A stretch of 64,000 bases of DNA, taken from Simplicillium sp. C3G150-2. Lineage: Eukaryota; Ascomycota; Sordariomycetes; Hypocreales; Cordycipitaceae. Positions 44,811-55,555 of the stretch are shown here, one piece after another. The translations under genes were made by a program, and so were the position numbers. The stretch lies in NCBI GenBank assembly GCA_022702485.1, contig JAJIYY010000004.1:1860001-1924000 (forward strand), given 5' to 3'. Position 1 is the first letter of the stretch. Each line of letters starts with the position of its first letter. The notes below the pieces were generated by a model. The model saw only the letters and a program-made list of their open reading frames with translations. It ran no database searches and was not told the origin of the DNA.

Positions 44811-47800
44811 ATATGAAAATGATGACATTGTTGACTGCTTGCACATGAATTGAATGGGATAGGGCTGTGCTTCCGGGCCGGGAAAATGGACGCAAGTGAA
44901 TCATGCAGGTTAAGAAGATTCTACGAGGATGGCTACGAATAGAAGTACCACCTGGTTTTTTGTTTTGCAAAAATATTGACAGCTAGGCATGTTTCGCCCT
45001 TTGAAACCTTCAGAAGACGTAATAATTAGGTACAAGCCTACAACTGGGCAGTGTGATACAGCTGTGGCTGAAGTAAACGAGCCTGAACTACGCCAGCGCT
45101 GTCAGACAGTGAGTAATTCGTATGACGGACGCCGGTAAACTCGCCCAACGCCCTGTTGAGCGAAAGGCGCTTACATTAATTTTATTTATCAGTTGATGTA
45201 AGAGAAGAGTCGGAGCTTCAGAGCCGTATCGGCATCCAATTGGCCAGTCACTCTATGTGGCTCGATGAGAGGTGACATGGCTCAGACCATGCCAATGCCG
45301 CGTATATTGCACTTTGATCCCAGAATCTACTGGTACCTATCTCTACTCCACTTGAATGGTCCTTAGAAGGTGCCGTGATATTAATACAGTGTTGATGTTA
45401 GTATCTGGATAGTAAAAGTTTGGGCGTTGAACAGCTTCACCTCTTTGAAAGTTTGGATATATTCAGTACATTTAGTACAATCGATGCATGTCTCTTAATT
45501 TGCAAATAACCACAGCAGGTATATGACGCTGAAGTTAGCCTTTCGGACACGGACACTGCCGTTGATAAGGACGATGCCCTGCGGACAGCACAACAAGACA
45601 GAATTTGCGACTCTCGTTACGATGAATAGAGTGCCCCAGGTAGCGCGGCTACTTGTCTCGACATTATCGTTAGCTACAGCCTACCACAGCCTGCTACTCT
45701 TAGTTGTAGACAGCACTCAGCGGCAGCTGCTGGTAGACTAGCCCGCCGTGAATGCCAACCAAGCTTCCCGAGACATGAACGTGTCGAGAAAGATGGGGCT
45801 CTAATCTGAGGCTCTTTACATGAGAATAGTAAATAGTAATAGGTGACAGGATCGGCACAATGGCGGTTTTTTCGTCTTCGCGAATAGCTCGGAGACAGCC
45901 TTGGAGGTGGTGATCTACACAACGCGGATCCCGCTTGGAAACTAAATAGATTCATCGTAATGTTTCACACGTTAAGAGCCATTTCGCAAATAATAAACCT
46001 CTTGCATTTCAATTTCTTTTTCAGGTGAATATTTTGGTAATGTTATTGCATGCATGCGAATGGCAACAACGTTGTGATATTGAGCAATCCCTGGTTGACG
46101 CACATTTTGATGATTTTCCTGATCGACAGTCTGGTACAGATTACCTGAAAGGGAAGCGAGGGCCACAATGCATTGAGCTGCCAAAAGGAGAAAAGGTAGT
46201 CAAACTAAGGAACGCCTCGATGTTACTCCAATGGATGTTCCTGGAGATCATTTCTGCACGTAGACGCGGAGAGAACTCCACAGGCGTTCATTCATGCAAC
46301 GAACAAAGGAAGCTTATCACATGTGGTGAGAGCTAGAGTTGAGCGTCAGATGTCACCAGTTCGCAAGACATGCAGACTATAATCCCGCGTTTGAAATAAA
46401 AGAACTTCTCATGCTTGTTGAAATCTGACAGTCGCATAATGCCACGCAAGACACGGCGAGCGAGAGACAAGACACAAAGCACAATGTCGCGGCACGAAGG
46501 AGAGACAATTCGAAATTAGGCACCGTGGAACCGTGAAATGGGATACTCATCAAATCGTCAGCCAAGACCCTTGGGGGATGAGATAGCGGGAGGGAAATAG
46601 GGCAGACAAGGGATTGGGAAGTTGATGGAGGGTCTCATTAAGCCAGAAGATGCTCACGTTGCCAGCGCTATGGGTGAGACGGGACCCGAGCAGGCAGGGC
46701 GTTTAGTGGGCTGTCGGGGATTTACAGGGACGTTGGGCAGGTATCCAATGAGGCAGGTTACAGTGGTATTGGATGCGCCATGCGCTAGACAGGCGGGAAG
46801 AAGGGAGGGCCTGGACGCGCATTCCTGCGGGTAGTGGTGGTTAAACCTCCGAACATTCCAGTTGGTACTTAGATGTGAAAGTGTCACCAAAAAAAAAAAA
46901 CAGATATTGGGCAGATAGCTAGGAAACTCAAAGCAGAAATTTTAATCGTGTAAAAAATGAGCCGTTGAAAAAACACGAATGGAAAAGTTTAAAATAGAAT
47001 TGGGGCTTGGCGGCCTGGATAGATAAGAATTCGCAGTAAAGAATACGAAGGCACCGCTGACCAGGGTACAGTGATGAAAACGAACAGTGGCCTCCACTAC
47101 CTGGAGGGGCGGCGGGCCACACGCTAAGCAAGGCGCTGCGAACAGGGCTTTGCAGGGGACGCAGTTGCTGAAGATACTTCCATGTAGGATTAGGCGCATT
47201 GCACTGTGTAGCGAGAGGCTGACACTGTGCATTGAAGACATCAGACGACGAGTACCATGCAAAGGATGCGCCAAGGATGATTGGTGATGGTATTGGGAAT
47301 AGATAAATGCATGTAAAGATCAAAATGTACATCAACGGACCAGCTGAACCAAGCAACGTGTACAATTGGACGCTGCCACAAACCAATACCCGAGCCACAA
47401 CTGTTTCAATAAAATGCTATCGTAGGCGGCGTTGACCGCAGCACAGTGCGACTCTCTGCCAGTCTCGTATCACCGCTTGGCAAACACCGTGGAACGCTGA
47501 GGTTTCAGACTCCTCACATTCCGTCATACCAGGCAAGCATCGCAGCACGCTCAACCCGGTCCCCCCCCCCCCCCAGCCGTCATGGTCTAATTCGCATTCA
47601 ATGCGCCCACATGGTGCACTGGACCGCTGCCACTTGATGGATCGAGAATGACATATGCCAATAATAATGAGTCCCATTGAACGAGTCGTAGCCTTACGGA
47701 ACAGCCTCCGTTTCCACACACACGCCCACTGACACCCTGGGAGCAGTGCGAGCATTAGGTTGCTGCTCGTGGAAGGTTTTTAAATACAAAAATGACAGAC

Positions 47801-48135
47801 GCCTCTTTTTTTTCTAGTTCCTGTTCCACTTTCGTCTCTTGTTTGCTTATTCTGTGCTGCTTGCTCGTTGACCGTTGGGTTTGCTGTATGCTTTCCTTTT
47901 ACCCTGTGAATACACAACCTTCTTCGCACACGCAAACACGCACACGCGCGCACAATACAACCAGACAAGACAAACGCTTTCTTCTTTTCTCAACCGAACA
48001 AGTCAACGAAAAATCTTCGCCTTTCTCTTGCGTCCAAATAAATCCAACCGATTTCATCAGCAATTCAAATCCACTACTCGATACGTTTTATTTATTTATT
48101 TGATTTGAATTATTACAAATACCTTCACCATCACC
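44811..48135. other. 3.3-kb interval without convincing genes
   Basis: Only short open frames occur, overlapping on both strands, with no domain or splice pattern I can support. A run of 14 C lies at 47561-47574. The right end is the promoter and leader of the small secreted peptide: a TTTTTAAATA TATA-like box at about 47778 and a pyrimidine- and CA-rich leader from about 47805 to 48110. That leader contains a 103-codon frame which I take as leader sequence, not a gene. Confidence 0.5.
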
Positions 48136-48378
48136 ATGAAGGTCTCTTTCGTCCTCGCTGCCTTCTTCTCAGCAGTGCTCGCGGCCCCAATTGGACCAGA
48201 TGGACCATGCGCAGAGGTAAACTACAACTTCATCTTGCATGGACTCAGGAAACAAAAAAAAAAAAACTAACCATTCAATAAGTCCAAGGTCGATGCTATT
48301 CTCAGGGGCGAAATGAATCCCGAATCCTGCTGCCCCTACGGTCGATGCAAAGGACAAGTCGTCGTCTCGGTTGGTTAA
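48136..48378 (+). CDS. Small secreted cysteine-containing peptide (58 aa)
   Basis: Exon 1 (48136-48216) and exon 2 (48283-48378) are joined across a 66-bp intron with a GTAAAC donor, ACTAAC branch site and AATAAG acceptor; the frame is kept exactly. The first 17 residues (MKVSFVLAAFFSAVLAA) are a textbook signal peptide with a likely cleavage after VLA. The mature peptide is about 41 residues with four Cys: one in the GPDGPC segment and three in a CCPYGRC cluster. I do not recognise the family. Size, secretion and Cys content fit the small secreted proteins or effector-like peptides of fungi. Because each exon is below 100 bases, length-based gene calling would miss it. A TATA-like box and a long pyrimidine-rich leader lie upstream. 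Confidence 0.8.
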
Positions 48379-49510
48379 GCATCTGAATCAACGCGCCATG
48401 CACGAATACCCAATACGCTTCCGAGTAATCATATCATCACACCACTCGAATAGACCATTCCACGATACAGAAGCATTGCTTCTTGTCAGCTGTACCATAC
48501 GCCGAACATGTCACGCCAAACGATCGCCCTTCAAGCGAGCGATTCACCACGCAGAGACTCACGGCTTTTATGACGCTTATGAAATGGAGTTTTGGCGAAA
48601 ACTTGTCCCATGGGACTTGGAATTAACATGGAGTTATACCCTGTTTATTTTTACACATTGCATGCTTGCATTTTCTTGGAGGAAATAATTATACACTGTA
48701 CATAGAACAAACGCCACACTCGGCGTTCGCAGCAATGCAGACCGAATCTTAATTCCCGCCGTTGCAACAGCGATGGCAACCGATTGAATTCGAATAACAA
48801 GACTCGTCTGCAACTACTGTGATGCGCCTAATGGTGCCTTTGAAATCCTGTCCAGTTAACGTCTATCAGATATTGATAGTGTCGACCTGTTTCTCGCGTC
48901 TATTGCCTACAACGGGCTCCCAAAGTGCAAACCATGGCCGGACTGGAATGCAGCCAGCCCACGGCGCAATTGTACATGACCCTGCATTCAAGATCTTGCA
49001 TGCAACTTCCTATTATCAGCCAGATACGCAATCAAGCCACGGATATCATATCGAAACATCGAGATTGGGTAGATTGAAAGAATTGCCGCCGTTGAACCCA
49101 GCGTCTTGATTGGCGCGCATGGCATCGAACCCCTCCATTTTTAAAAATATCTCCGACTGCGGAAACAACGCAAAGACCCTTCCCGGACTCCCCAAGTGCC
49201 TGTTTTTCGCCCGTTGTGATTGGCGCGGGAAACTCATCCCACCAAAGCTTCCCCCACATTCTCCAATCTTGCCCATCGTTCAGCATCATATGACCTTTGC
49301 TTCGTCGCCAGCTAGTCAAGAAGATTGTCTTTTACAAAAAGTTGGGGGTATATATGTCAAGTCTCCTCTTCACTTTTGGCCCTTTCTAGTTCAGATATTT
49401 CCCAACTCCTCTCTTCAATCCCCCCCTAGCCTGAGACGTCCTGTCCCGCCCTGGTCTGCTTCGCGTCCACTTCCCTGTAAAAGAAGCAAACGCAAACACA
49501 GACAGCAACC
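48379..49510. other. Intergenic region before L-arabinitol dehydrogenase
   Basis: This 1.1-kb interval has the 3' flank of the secreted-peptide gene and the promoter of the next gene. A CCCCCCTAGCC block lies at about 49421-49431, 80 bp before the ATG. It contains the GGCTA core on the other strand, which resembles XlnR/Xyr1 target sites; this is only suggestive. No gene is supported. Confidence 0.45.
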
Positions 49511-50691
49511 ATGGCACCCTCTGCAACCAGTACGACGACGGTGAACACCTCGCTCAAGCCCAACATTGGTGTCTACACAAACCCCAAGCATGATCTTTGG
49601 ATGAGCTCAGCCGAGCCCACTGCTGAGAGCGTCCCATCCGGCGAGTCCCTCAAGGAGGGTCAAGTTACCATTGCTATCCGCAGCACCGGTATCTGCGGGT
49701 AAGTTTGTCTCTGTGCTCCCCAGCTGACAATGATGGGCTAATTAACGATATTTCGCGTAGATCTGATGTTCACTTCTGGCATGATGGCTGCATTGGCCCA
49801 ATGGTAGTCACTGGAGACCACATCCTCGGCCACGAATCCGCCGGTGAGATCATCGCCGTGCACCCCTCAGTCACATCTCTCAAGATCGGCGACCGCGTAG
49901 CGATTGAGCCCAACATTCCCTGCTTCGCCTGTGAGCCATGCCGCAAGGGACGCTACAACGGCTGCCAGAACGACACTTTCCTGTCTACGCCTCCTGTCAA
50001 CGGCCTGCTCCGCCGCTATGTCAACCACCCCGCAGTTTGGTGCCACAAGATTGGAAACATGTCATATGAGAACGGTGCTATGCTGGAGCCTCTCAGCGTT
50101 GCACTCGCAGGCATGCAGCGCGCCAAGATGCAGCTCGGAGATCCTGTTCTCGTGTGCGGCGCCGGTCCCATTGGGTTGATCACCATGCTCTGCTGTGCTG
50201 CCAACGGCGCAAGCCCTCTCGTTATCACGGACATCTCGGAGAGCCGTCTCGCTTTTGCCAAGGAGCTATGCCCCAGAGTCATCACTCACAAGGTCGAGAG
50301 ACTTTCAGCAGAGGAGAGCGGAAAGGCCATTGTCAATGCCTTTGGAGGTGTCGAGCCCGCCGTCACTATGGAGTGCACTGGTGTCGAGAGCAGCATTAAC
50401 GCTGCTATCTGGGCCACTCAATTCGGCGGCAAGGTCTTCATCATTGGCGTGGGCAAGAATGAAATCACAATTCCGTTCATGAGAGCCAGCGTTCGCGAAG
50501 TCGACATTCAACTGCAGTACCGTTACAACAACACGTGGCCCCGAGCCATCAGATTGATTGAGAACGGCGTTATCGACCTGACCAAGCTGGTGACGCATAG
50601 ATTCAAGCTGGAGGATGCCATCAAGGCGTTCGAGACATCTGCAGACCCCAAGAGCGGCGCAATCAAGGTCCAGATCCAGAGTCTGGAGTAA
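49511..50691 (+). CDS. LAD1: L-arabinitol 4-dehydrogenase
   Basis: Exons 49511-49698 and 49761-50691 flank a 62-bp intron and give 372 residues. The enzyme oxidises L-arabinitol to L-xylulose with NAD+ in fungal L-arabinose catabolism. It is a zinc-dependent medium-chain dehydrogenase. Catalytic-zinc elements are TGICGSDVHFW (Cys62, split by the intron) and GDHILGHE; the structural-zinc cluster is CFACEPCRKGRYNGC. The nucleotide fold has GAGPIGL and TDISESRL, where the Asp favours NAD+ over NADP+. Similarity to the Trichoderma/Neurospora arabinitol dehydrogenases, as I know them, runs end to end (SVALAGMQRAK, MRASVREVDIQLQYRY). This separates it from xylitol or sorbitol dehydrogenases, though those remain alternative activities. 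Confidence 0.94.
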
Positions 50692-51240
50692 ATATGAAGA
50701 ATTAGAAAAGTGATGACACAATGCATGAGTACGGAGTTATGGGGGACGGCCAAGGTACGGCATATGGCGATGATACATGTACCGAGTATATATTAGAGAA
50801 CAAATGCGCAACAATTAAAATGTCAAGAAAAATCAAAAATCGCACAGAGTTTGCAAATTTATCATTAATGAGTCGCTCTAATTTTTAACCAATAATTATT
50901 TCTCCTCTGTAGTCGCTCAGTCGGCTATACGGTCGCCAGTGCCTGGTTCCTGGCTACAGCTTCCCAACCCGTCGGAACCCGGCCGAACGATTCTTCCCGA
51001 GCTTTTTTTCTCTCACAAGCTTGACAACCCATCGCCATCACCTCATCCTCGCCTCTCCTTGATTGAAACCCGCCAGCGACAATTCTGACGAGCCTTTCTT
51101 CCCATCCAAACCGCATCATCAGCATCAATTGACTTTGAGTTGCTGTTTAATTTCTCCAATTCTCCCTCCATCGCCAGTCGAAACCTCAATCCACCCGACC
51201 GAACCCCTTCCACCTGACCGGAAAAAAACCACTCGTCAAA
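50692..51240. other. Intergenic region before ATP synthase subunit g
   Basis: These 549 bp have the 3' flank of LAD1, AT-rich at about 50810-50905, and a pyrimidine-rich leader before the next ATG. No gene is seen. Confidence 0.5.
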
Positions 51241-51978
51241 ATGCCTTCCTCTCTCGCTCGTCCCATGCTTCGCTCCCCGGCTTTCCGCCTCGCCGCCCGC
51301 CGCTTCGAGAGCACCACCGCCTCCAAGGCCACCGATGCTGCCAAGGAGACCGCCAGCAAGGCCCAGCAGGGTCTCTCTCGCGTTACTAGCGCCGCTGGAC
51401 CTGCTCTGGCTGGAGCTGCTCGAGGTGTCGGCAACACCCTCAGCAAGATTGGTGGTCGCACCGGTCGCTTGATCGCCTTTGTTGAGCGTAAGCGCTGATT
51501 CTCCCATAAATGACATGGTTTTGCGCCAACTCAATTTTCCGATGGCCGGCAATGTCCCCGTTTTCCTGCGCAATTGCTAACCTCCCAATGCAACAGGCCA
51601 AACTCCTCGCGTCACCTACTACTCCAAGGTCGGTCTCGAGCTCAGCAAGCTCGTCTTCCAAGGCCAGAAGATGTCTCCTCCGTATGTTTTTTTTTACCGC
51701 CCAATGCGCCAAATTCGCCATCAATTGAGGTAATGCTAACAGGGCCAAATTACAGCTCCGTCGCCACCTTCCAGTCCTACTACCAGAACCTCTTCCAGTC
51801 CATCCGCAACGGCTCCATCTCTCCCGGCGCTCTCCTCCAGTCCGTCCGCAGCATCGGAACTCCCCAGCTCGTCGCTGGCGGCGTCGTCCTCGCCGAGGTC
51901 CTCGGTTTCTTCACCGTCGGCGAGATGATTGGCCGCTTCAAGCTCATCGGCTACCGTGGCGAGGCCGCTCACCACTAA
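51241..51978 (+). CDS. ATP20: Mitochondrial ATP synthase subunit g
   Basis: Exons 51241-51487, 51597-51681 and 51756-51978 with introns of 109 and 74 bp give 184 residues. The protein is an inner-membrane F1Fo-ATP synthase subunit needed for dimer rows and cristae shape. Residues 1 to about 25 (MPSSLARPMLRSPAFRLAARRF) are a mitochondrial presequence. An Ala/Thr/Lys-rich segment follows, then RQTPRVTYYSKVGLELSKLVFQ, the family core. The C-terminal membrane helix has LVAGGVVLAEVLGFFTVGEMIGR; its GEMIG gives the GxxxG dimerisation motif known in subunit g. The second intron has a TGCTAAC branch site. Confidence 0.93.
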
Positions 51979-54203
51979 TTGCCTGTTCGATTTTGACAAC
52001 CACCCTTTTAATGAGCACACACAAAAAAGAAAACGCATCGAATTCGAAAGTAGTGTTGGGGAAAGTTACGAAAACGGCGAAAGGATTCTAAGATAGAATC
52101 GTCAGCGCAACGCCTGTTGGTTTTCAGGCAGGGAGATGGGGGGTTAGGACGCCGCATGGAATGATTACCAAAAAGGAACCATAGACTTGGCTTAATTTTC
52201 GAGCCTCCAAGGCTTTTATCTTCTGTTATTTCAGCTCTCTTCTCTGTTTTCAGCTGGGTCGGTATTCGATAACGGCGTTGATTTGCTGTTGTGGTATTGC
52301 CGATGGATGGGAACGAGCATGAGACCCCAAACGACAGGGTGCCTTGCCACTGTTCTGCATGTTTTAGATATTTTCCTTTGTAACTCAATGTACATCAGCA
52401 TACCACGTTGAAATCTTATCTGCTGCTCCCACTTCGTTTGATATCCGGGCTGAATTGTTGCGCTAGATTGGGACGTAGTTTCCAACAACGCCATGAGTTG
52501 CGCAACCGCAGTCTGTTAAAACCAATGGCATTTATAGTTATACTTACTACTGTTTGATGCATTGATCATTATGATCAAATGGCATATAAAACGTCAAGAA
52601 CATCACCTTCGTCATGCAATTCATCATATCATCCAATACCAGACAACTCAACCCGAGTTATCAGCACAAAACTTCATCAACACCACCGTTATGGCCCTGC
52701 CATTCTTTCATAGACTGTAAAGCAAATGAGTTATCAAATATGTACCCTTTGTGACCATCGTCTGACTCCGTTTGATCAGTTCATCATCGCAAAAATGCAG
52801 CGTGGTCGTTCGACCACGCCAAACGCAACAACACCACCATCAAGGAGCCTTATTTTCTCCCAGTGCAAGCCATTTACCACCATTATTTCAGTTAGGACTA
52901 TTAAAACAATTCAAGCTAGTGCTGTCTAATGGCTAAAATCAAACACAGAGCCTCCGGACCATCAAGAAATGCCAAGTCCTGTCCTGACCTGGGCACGTCT
53001 CATCTTATCGTCCAAACCGCCGTAAATGTCATCCCATCTCTATAGTGATTGCATCAAATGAAAAAAATACCACGTTATCAATGGAACTCGTGCTCTGGTA
53101 TCTTTAAATGACGCCTGTATCAGCATTCGCCACCTTTGAGCAGATCGGCGAGAGTGCCGTCTCCGCATGATCTGGACAAAAAATGGCCCTCTGCTGGCGC
53201 GCAATCCGGTCAAAATATTGTAAGTAAATTTCGGCCGTTGCGTGGCCCAAGTACAATCTATTTTTTCTGCTGGCTTTTGCCCAGATTGTAGCCTGCTGGA
53301 CCTCCCTCCTGCGACCTTTGTGCGCTTCGAGGAGGAGGCATGGCTCCCTGGGCGGATGTCTTTGGGTATGGAGGCGGCTCATTTCCTCTCATTTTGAAGT
53401 CTACATACTTTGGTTTCCTTTTATATTGCCGTTCATAGCTCTTAAAAGCCGCTCTATGCGCGCACTCGTGGGCTGGAAGGTTGAAATGCCGCGCGTTGGC
53501 TGGTTTGGTGAGCCCGACCCGACAGTTTGGTTCGCCCTATCCTAGTCCAGCCAATGAAACACTCGCTTTTTGGACTAAAGCCAAACGCTCGCCCAATGAC
53601 AAGACGCAGACGGCATCCACATGACGAATTCGTTTTGGCTCTGGATCATGTCAATTTTCTTCTGCCGCCCTGGTCCTTGCTTTTGGCTTGCACGGTTAGT
53701 TTGTGCGGCCAATTGGCTGAGTCGCTGCTACGGACGAAGACATTCTACCAAAAGTGCTGCATTCATCGAGCCTGGATGGATGGCCAAAAAGGCTTCTCCT
53801 GTGAAATAGACGCGTGCAATGAATGCTCCTAAGCATAGCATAGTCATATTGATCGGCTTCTTCGCCATGACCCTTTCTCTCTTGCGGCAGTAATGTTCAT
53901 CTCTGCCAACGAATTCGCTGTATTAATGGCCGCTTCAAAATATCCTCCTTCGCCAACGCTATTAAAAATGCAAAATGTCGCTAATGTATCTGTAAATCAT
54001 GACGAGCAGCCGCCACTCATGTCAATGTTGACAATCATTCACCGTCCCTTTCTTGGCCAAACTGCAGCATTGCATAGTACTCCCCTAAGCTCCTATCCTG
54101 TTGTCGCATTGCGCTTTATTCGGGCTTTCTGGCCGTCCAAATATGGCTTCAGTTCTCGTCAGTTTATGTTCCAATGCAGCCATAATTATCGTAGCAATAT
54201 AAC
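51979..54203. other. 2.2-kb interval, no firm gene
   Basis: 3' flanks of two converging genes (ATP20 plus, LaeA-like minus). A TATA box and short spliced frame at 52585-52930 are discussed separately. Other open frames are short and unsupported. Confidence 0.5.
52585..52928 (+). other. TATA box followed by possible short spliced ORF (speculative)
   Basis: A TATAAA at 52585-52590 precedes a CA-rich stretch like a fungal leader. From either ATG 52614 or ATG 52691, a GTAAAG donor at about 52718 and a CTGAC...GATCAG acceptor at about 52780 would join frames of about 60-72 codons. The two ATGs give different proteins, neither with a recognisable domain or signal peptide. This could be a non-coding transcript or nothing. 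Confidence 0.2.
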
Positions 54204-55555
54204 TTACATTCTATAATATGCCCGAAACCTCAAGCGACAACTCTCCTCTTTTGTTTCGCGGCACAAGGCATATACCTCGTCCTCCGTCATTCCAAGACTT
54301 TCGATCATTGGCCGCAGGCTAACTCCTGGCAAAGCATTCGTATATGACAAATTGAACCACTGGGCAATCTTGTCATTATCTGGATGCCCTGTGGACGGAT
54401 TGACATAGCACTTCAGCACCTCTTCTTCAAAGTCAACGAAGCCTGCTTCTTCCATCATGTATTTCGCTCGACTCCCATCCACTCTCATGGGCTTGCCACA
54501 ACGGTCCAGTGCATCTAAAAGTCTTGCGCTCCACTCATCTTGCCTCGACGGATTTGGAACTAATTCTGAGTCGTCCCAGTGCGGCCTCCAGTCGAGCTCG
54601 ACTTGTTCAATACGGCCGGTGCCTGGCCGTAGAATACTGAAAGTGTTAGTCATTGTGACCACCATTCATTTTGGACTGTACTTTCATACTTAAATATGTT
54701 TTGATAGGTCTGCAACCATTTCGTGCCAGTTATGGACCCCAGCATGTGCCTCAAATACACCAGATCCCAGTCCACCGCCAACTGGGTATGCCACTCAGAC
54801 AGAGGCGCCTCGATATTGAATTGCTGCGTCTTATAGTTTCTTGGAATGCTACAGAATGTTAGAAAACAAACTAGATTGGCCCTATGAGAGCACAAGCAAA
54901 AACAAAATTGATCGAGGATTGCCTACAACTGTGGCTGTATAAAATGCAAATCGACCCCGACGACACAAGCATTCTCAAAATTCCTAGGGTTTGGCCATTA
55001 ACATCAATTTTATAGGACTTAGACAATTGACTGCACTTACTGGCAAACATTTATTGCCCAAATGCCGGTGCCTGTACCGAGATCGAGAATACGAGGGTTG
55101 GGTCTGTTTGAAGGCATGTCGTATTTGAAGAGTCGGCCGCGCAATAGCATATTGAAATGATGAAATACATCTAGTCGGTTTTTTTCTTCCTATAATACAA
55201 CTGTCAGTCATATTTTGATTAAACCATCTTGCTATCAGACTCGATACTGACCATGTCGAGTGGGAATAAGTATTCGGCGGCAGGTTGCGCGTCAGATATA
55301 TGAGCCCACGGCTCACCGTAGTAGCGACCATGTCTCCAAAAGCCAGGAATCATCTGCTCTTGTTCTGATCTGTCTTTTAGATAAGTAGCTGGTTGCCAGT
55401 CATGGGCTGTCGTTTTATCTCCTTACGTACTCTTGCTGGGCCGCCATTTTCAGCAATCGTGAGCCGAGTTCGGAAACAAAGTCAAAGTCGCTGTTCAAAC
55501 GACGGCTCTTGCCACTGGAGCCAAGTTTAGGGTTTTGAAAAGGATATGTACCCAT
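54204..55555 (-). CDS. LaeA-like SAM-dependent methyltransferase
   Basis: Six exons, 55555-55431, 55369-55252, 55189-55041, 54983-54927, 54848-54690 and 54636-54204, with introns of 53-78 bp, give 346 residues in one frame. Before the core come RYYGEPWAHI and YLFPLDMEEKNRLDVFHH, the LaeA-family lead-in. Motif I is ILDLGTGTGIWAI (115 onward), followed by the acidic GVDLHFIQPQ and VDWDLVYLRHMLGSI. The C-terminal part has ILRPGTGRIEQVELDWRPHWDD and KIAQWFNLSY. LaeA and its relatives are nuclear methyltransferases that influence secondary metabolism and development. This looks like one of the LaeA-like paralogues rather than LaeA itself. The start at 55555 is the best in-frame ATG; a later one (55447) also fits. 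Confidence 0.88.

Noticed and set aside
46025..46336. 103-codon plus-strand frame
   Set aside because: No recognisable family, signal peptide or splice context; isolated in a gene-poor interval.
47792..48103. 103-codon frame just upstream of the secreted peptide
   Set aside because: Its pyrimidine- and CA-rich sequence looks like a leader, and translation gives Ser/Cys/Thr low-complexity text; most likely part of the 5' leader.
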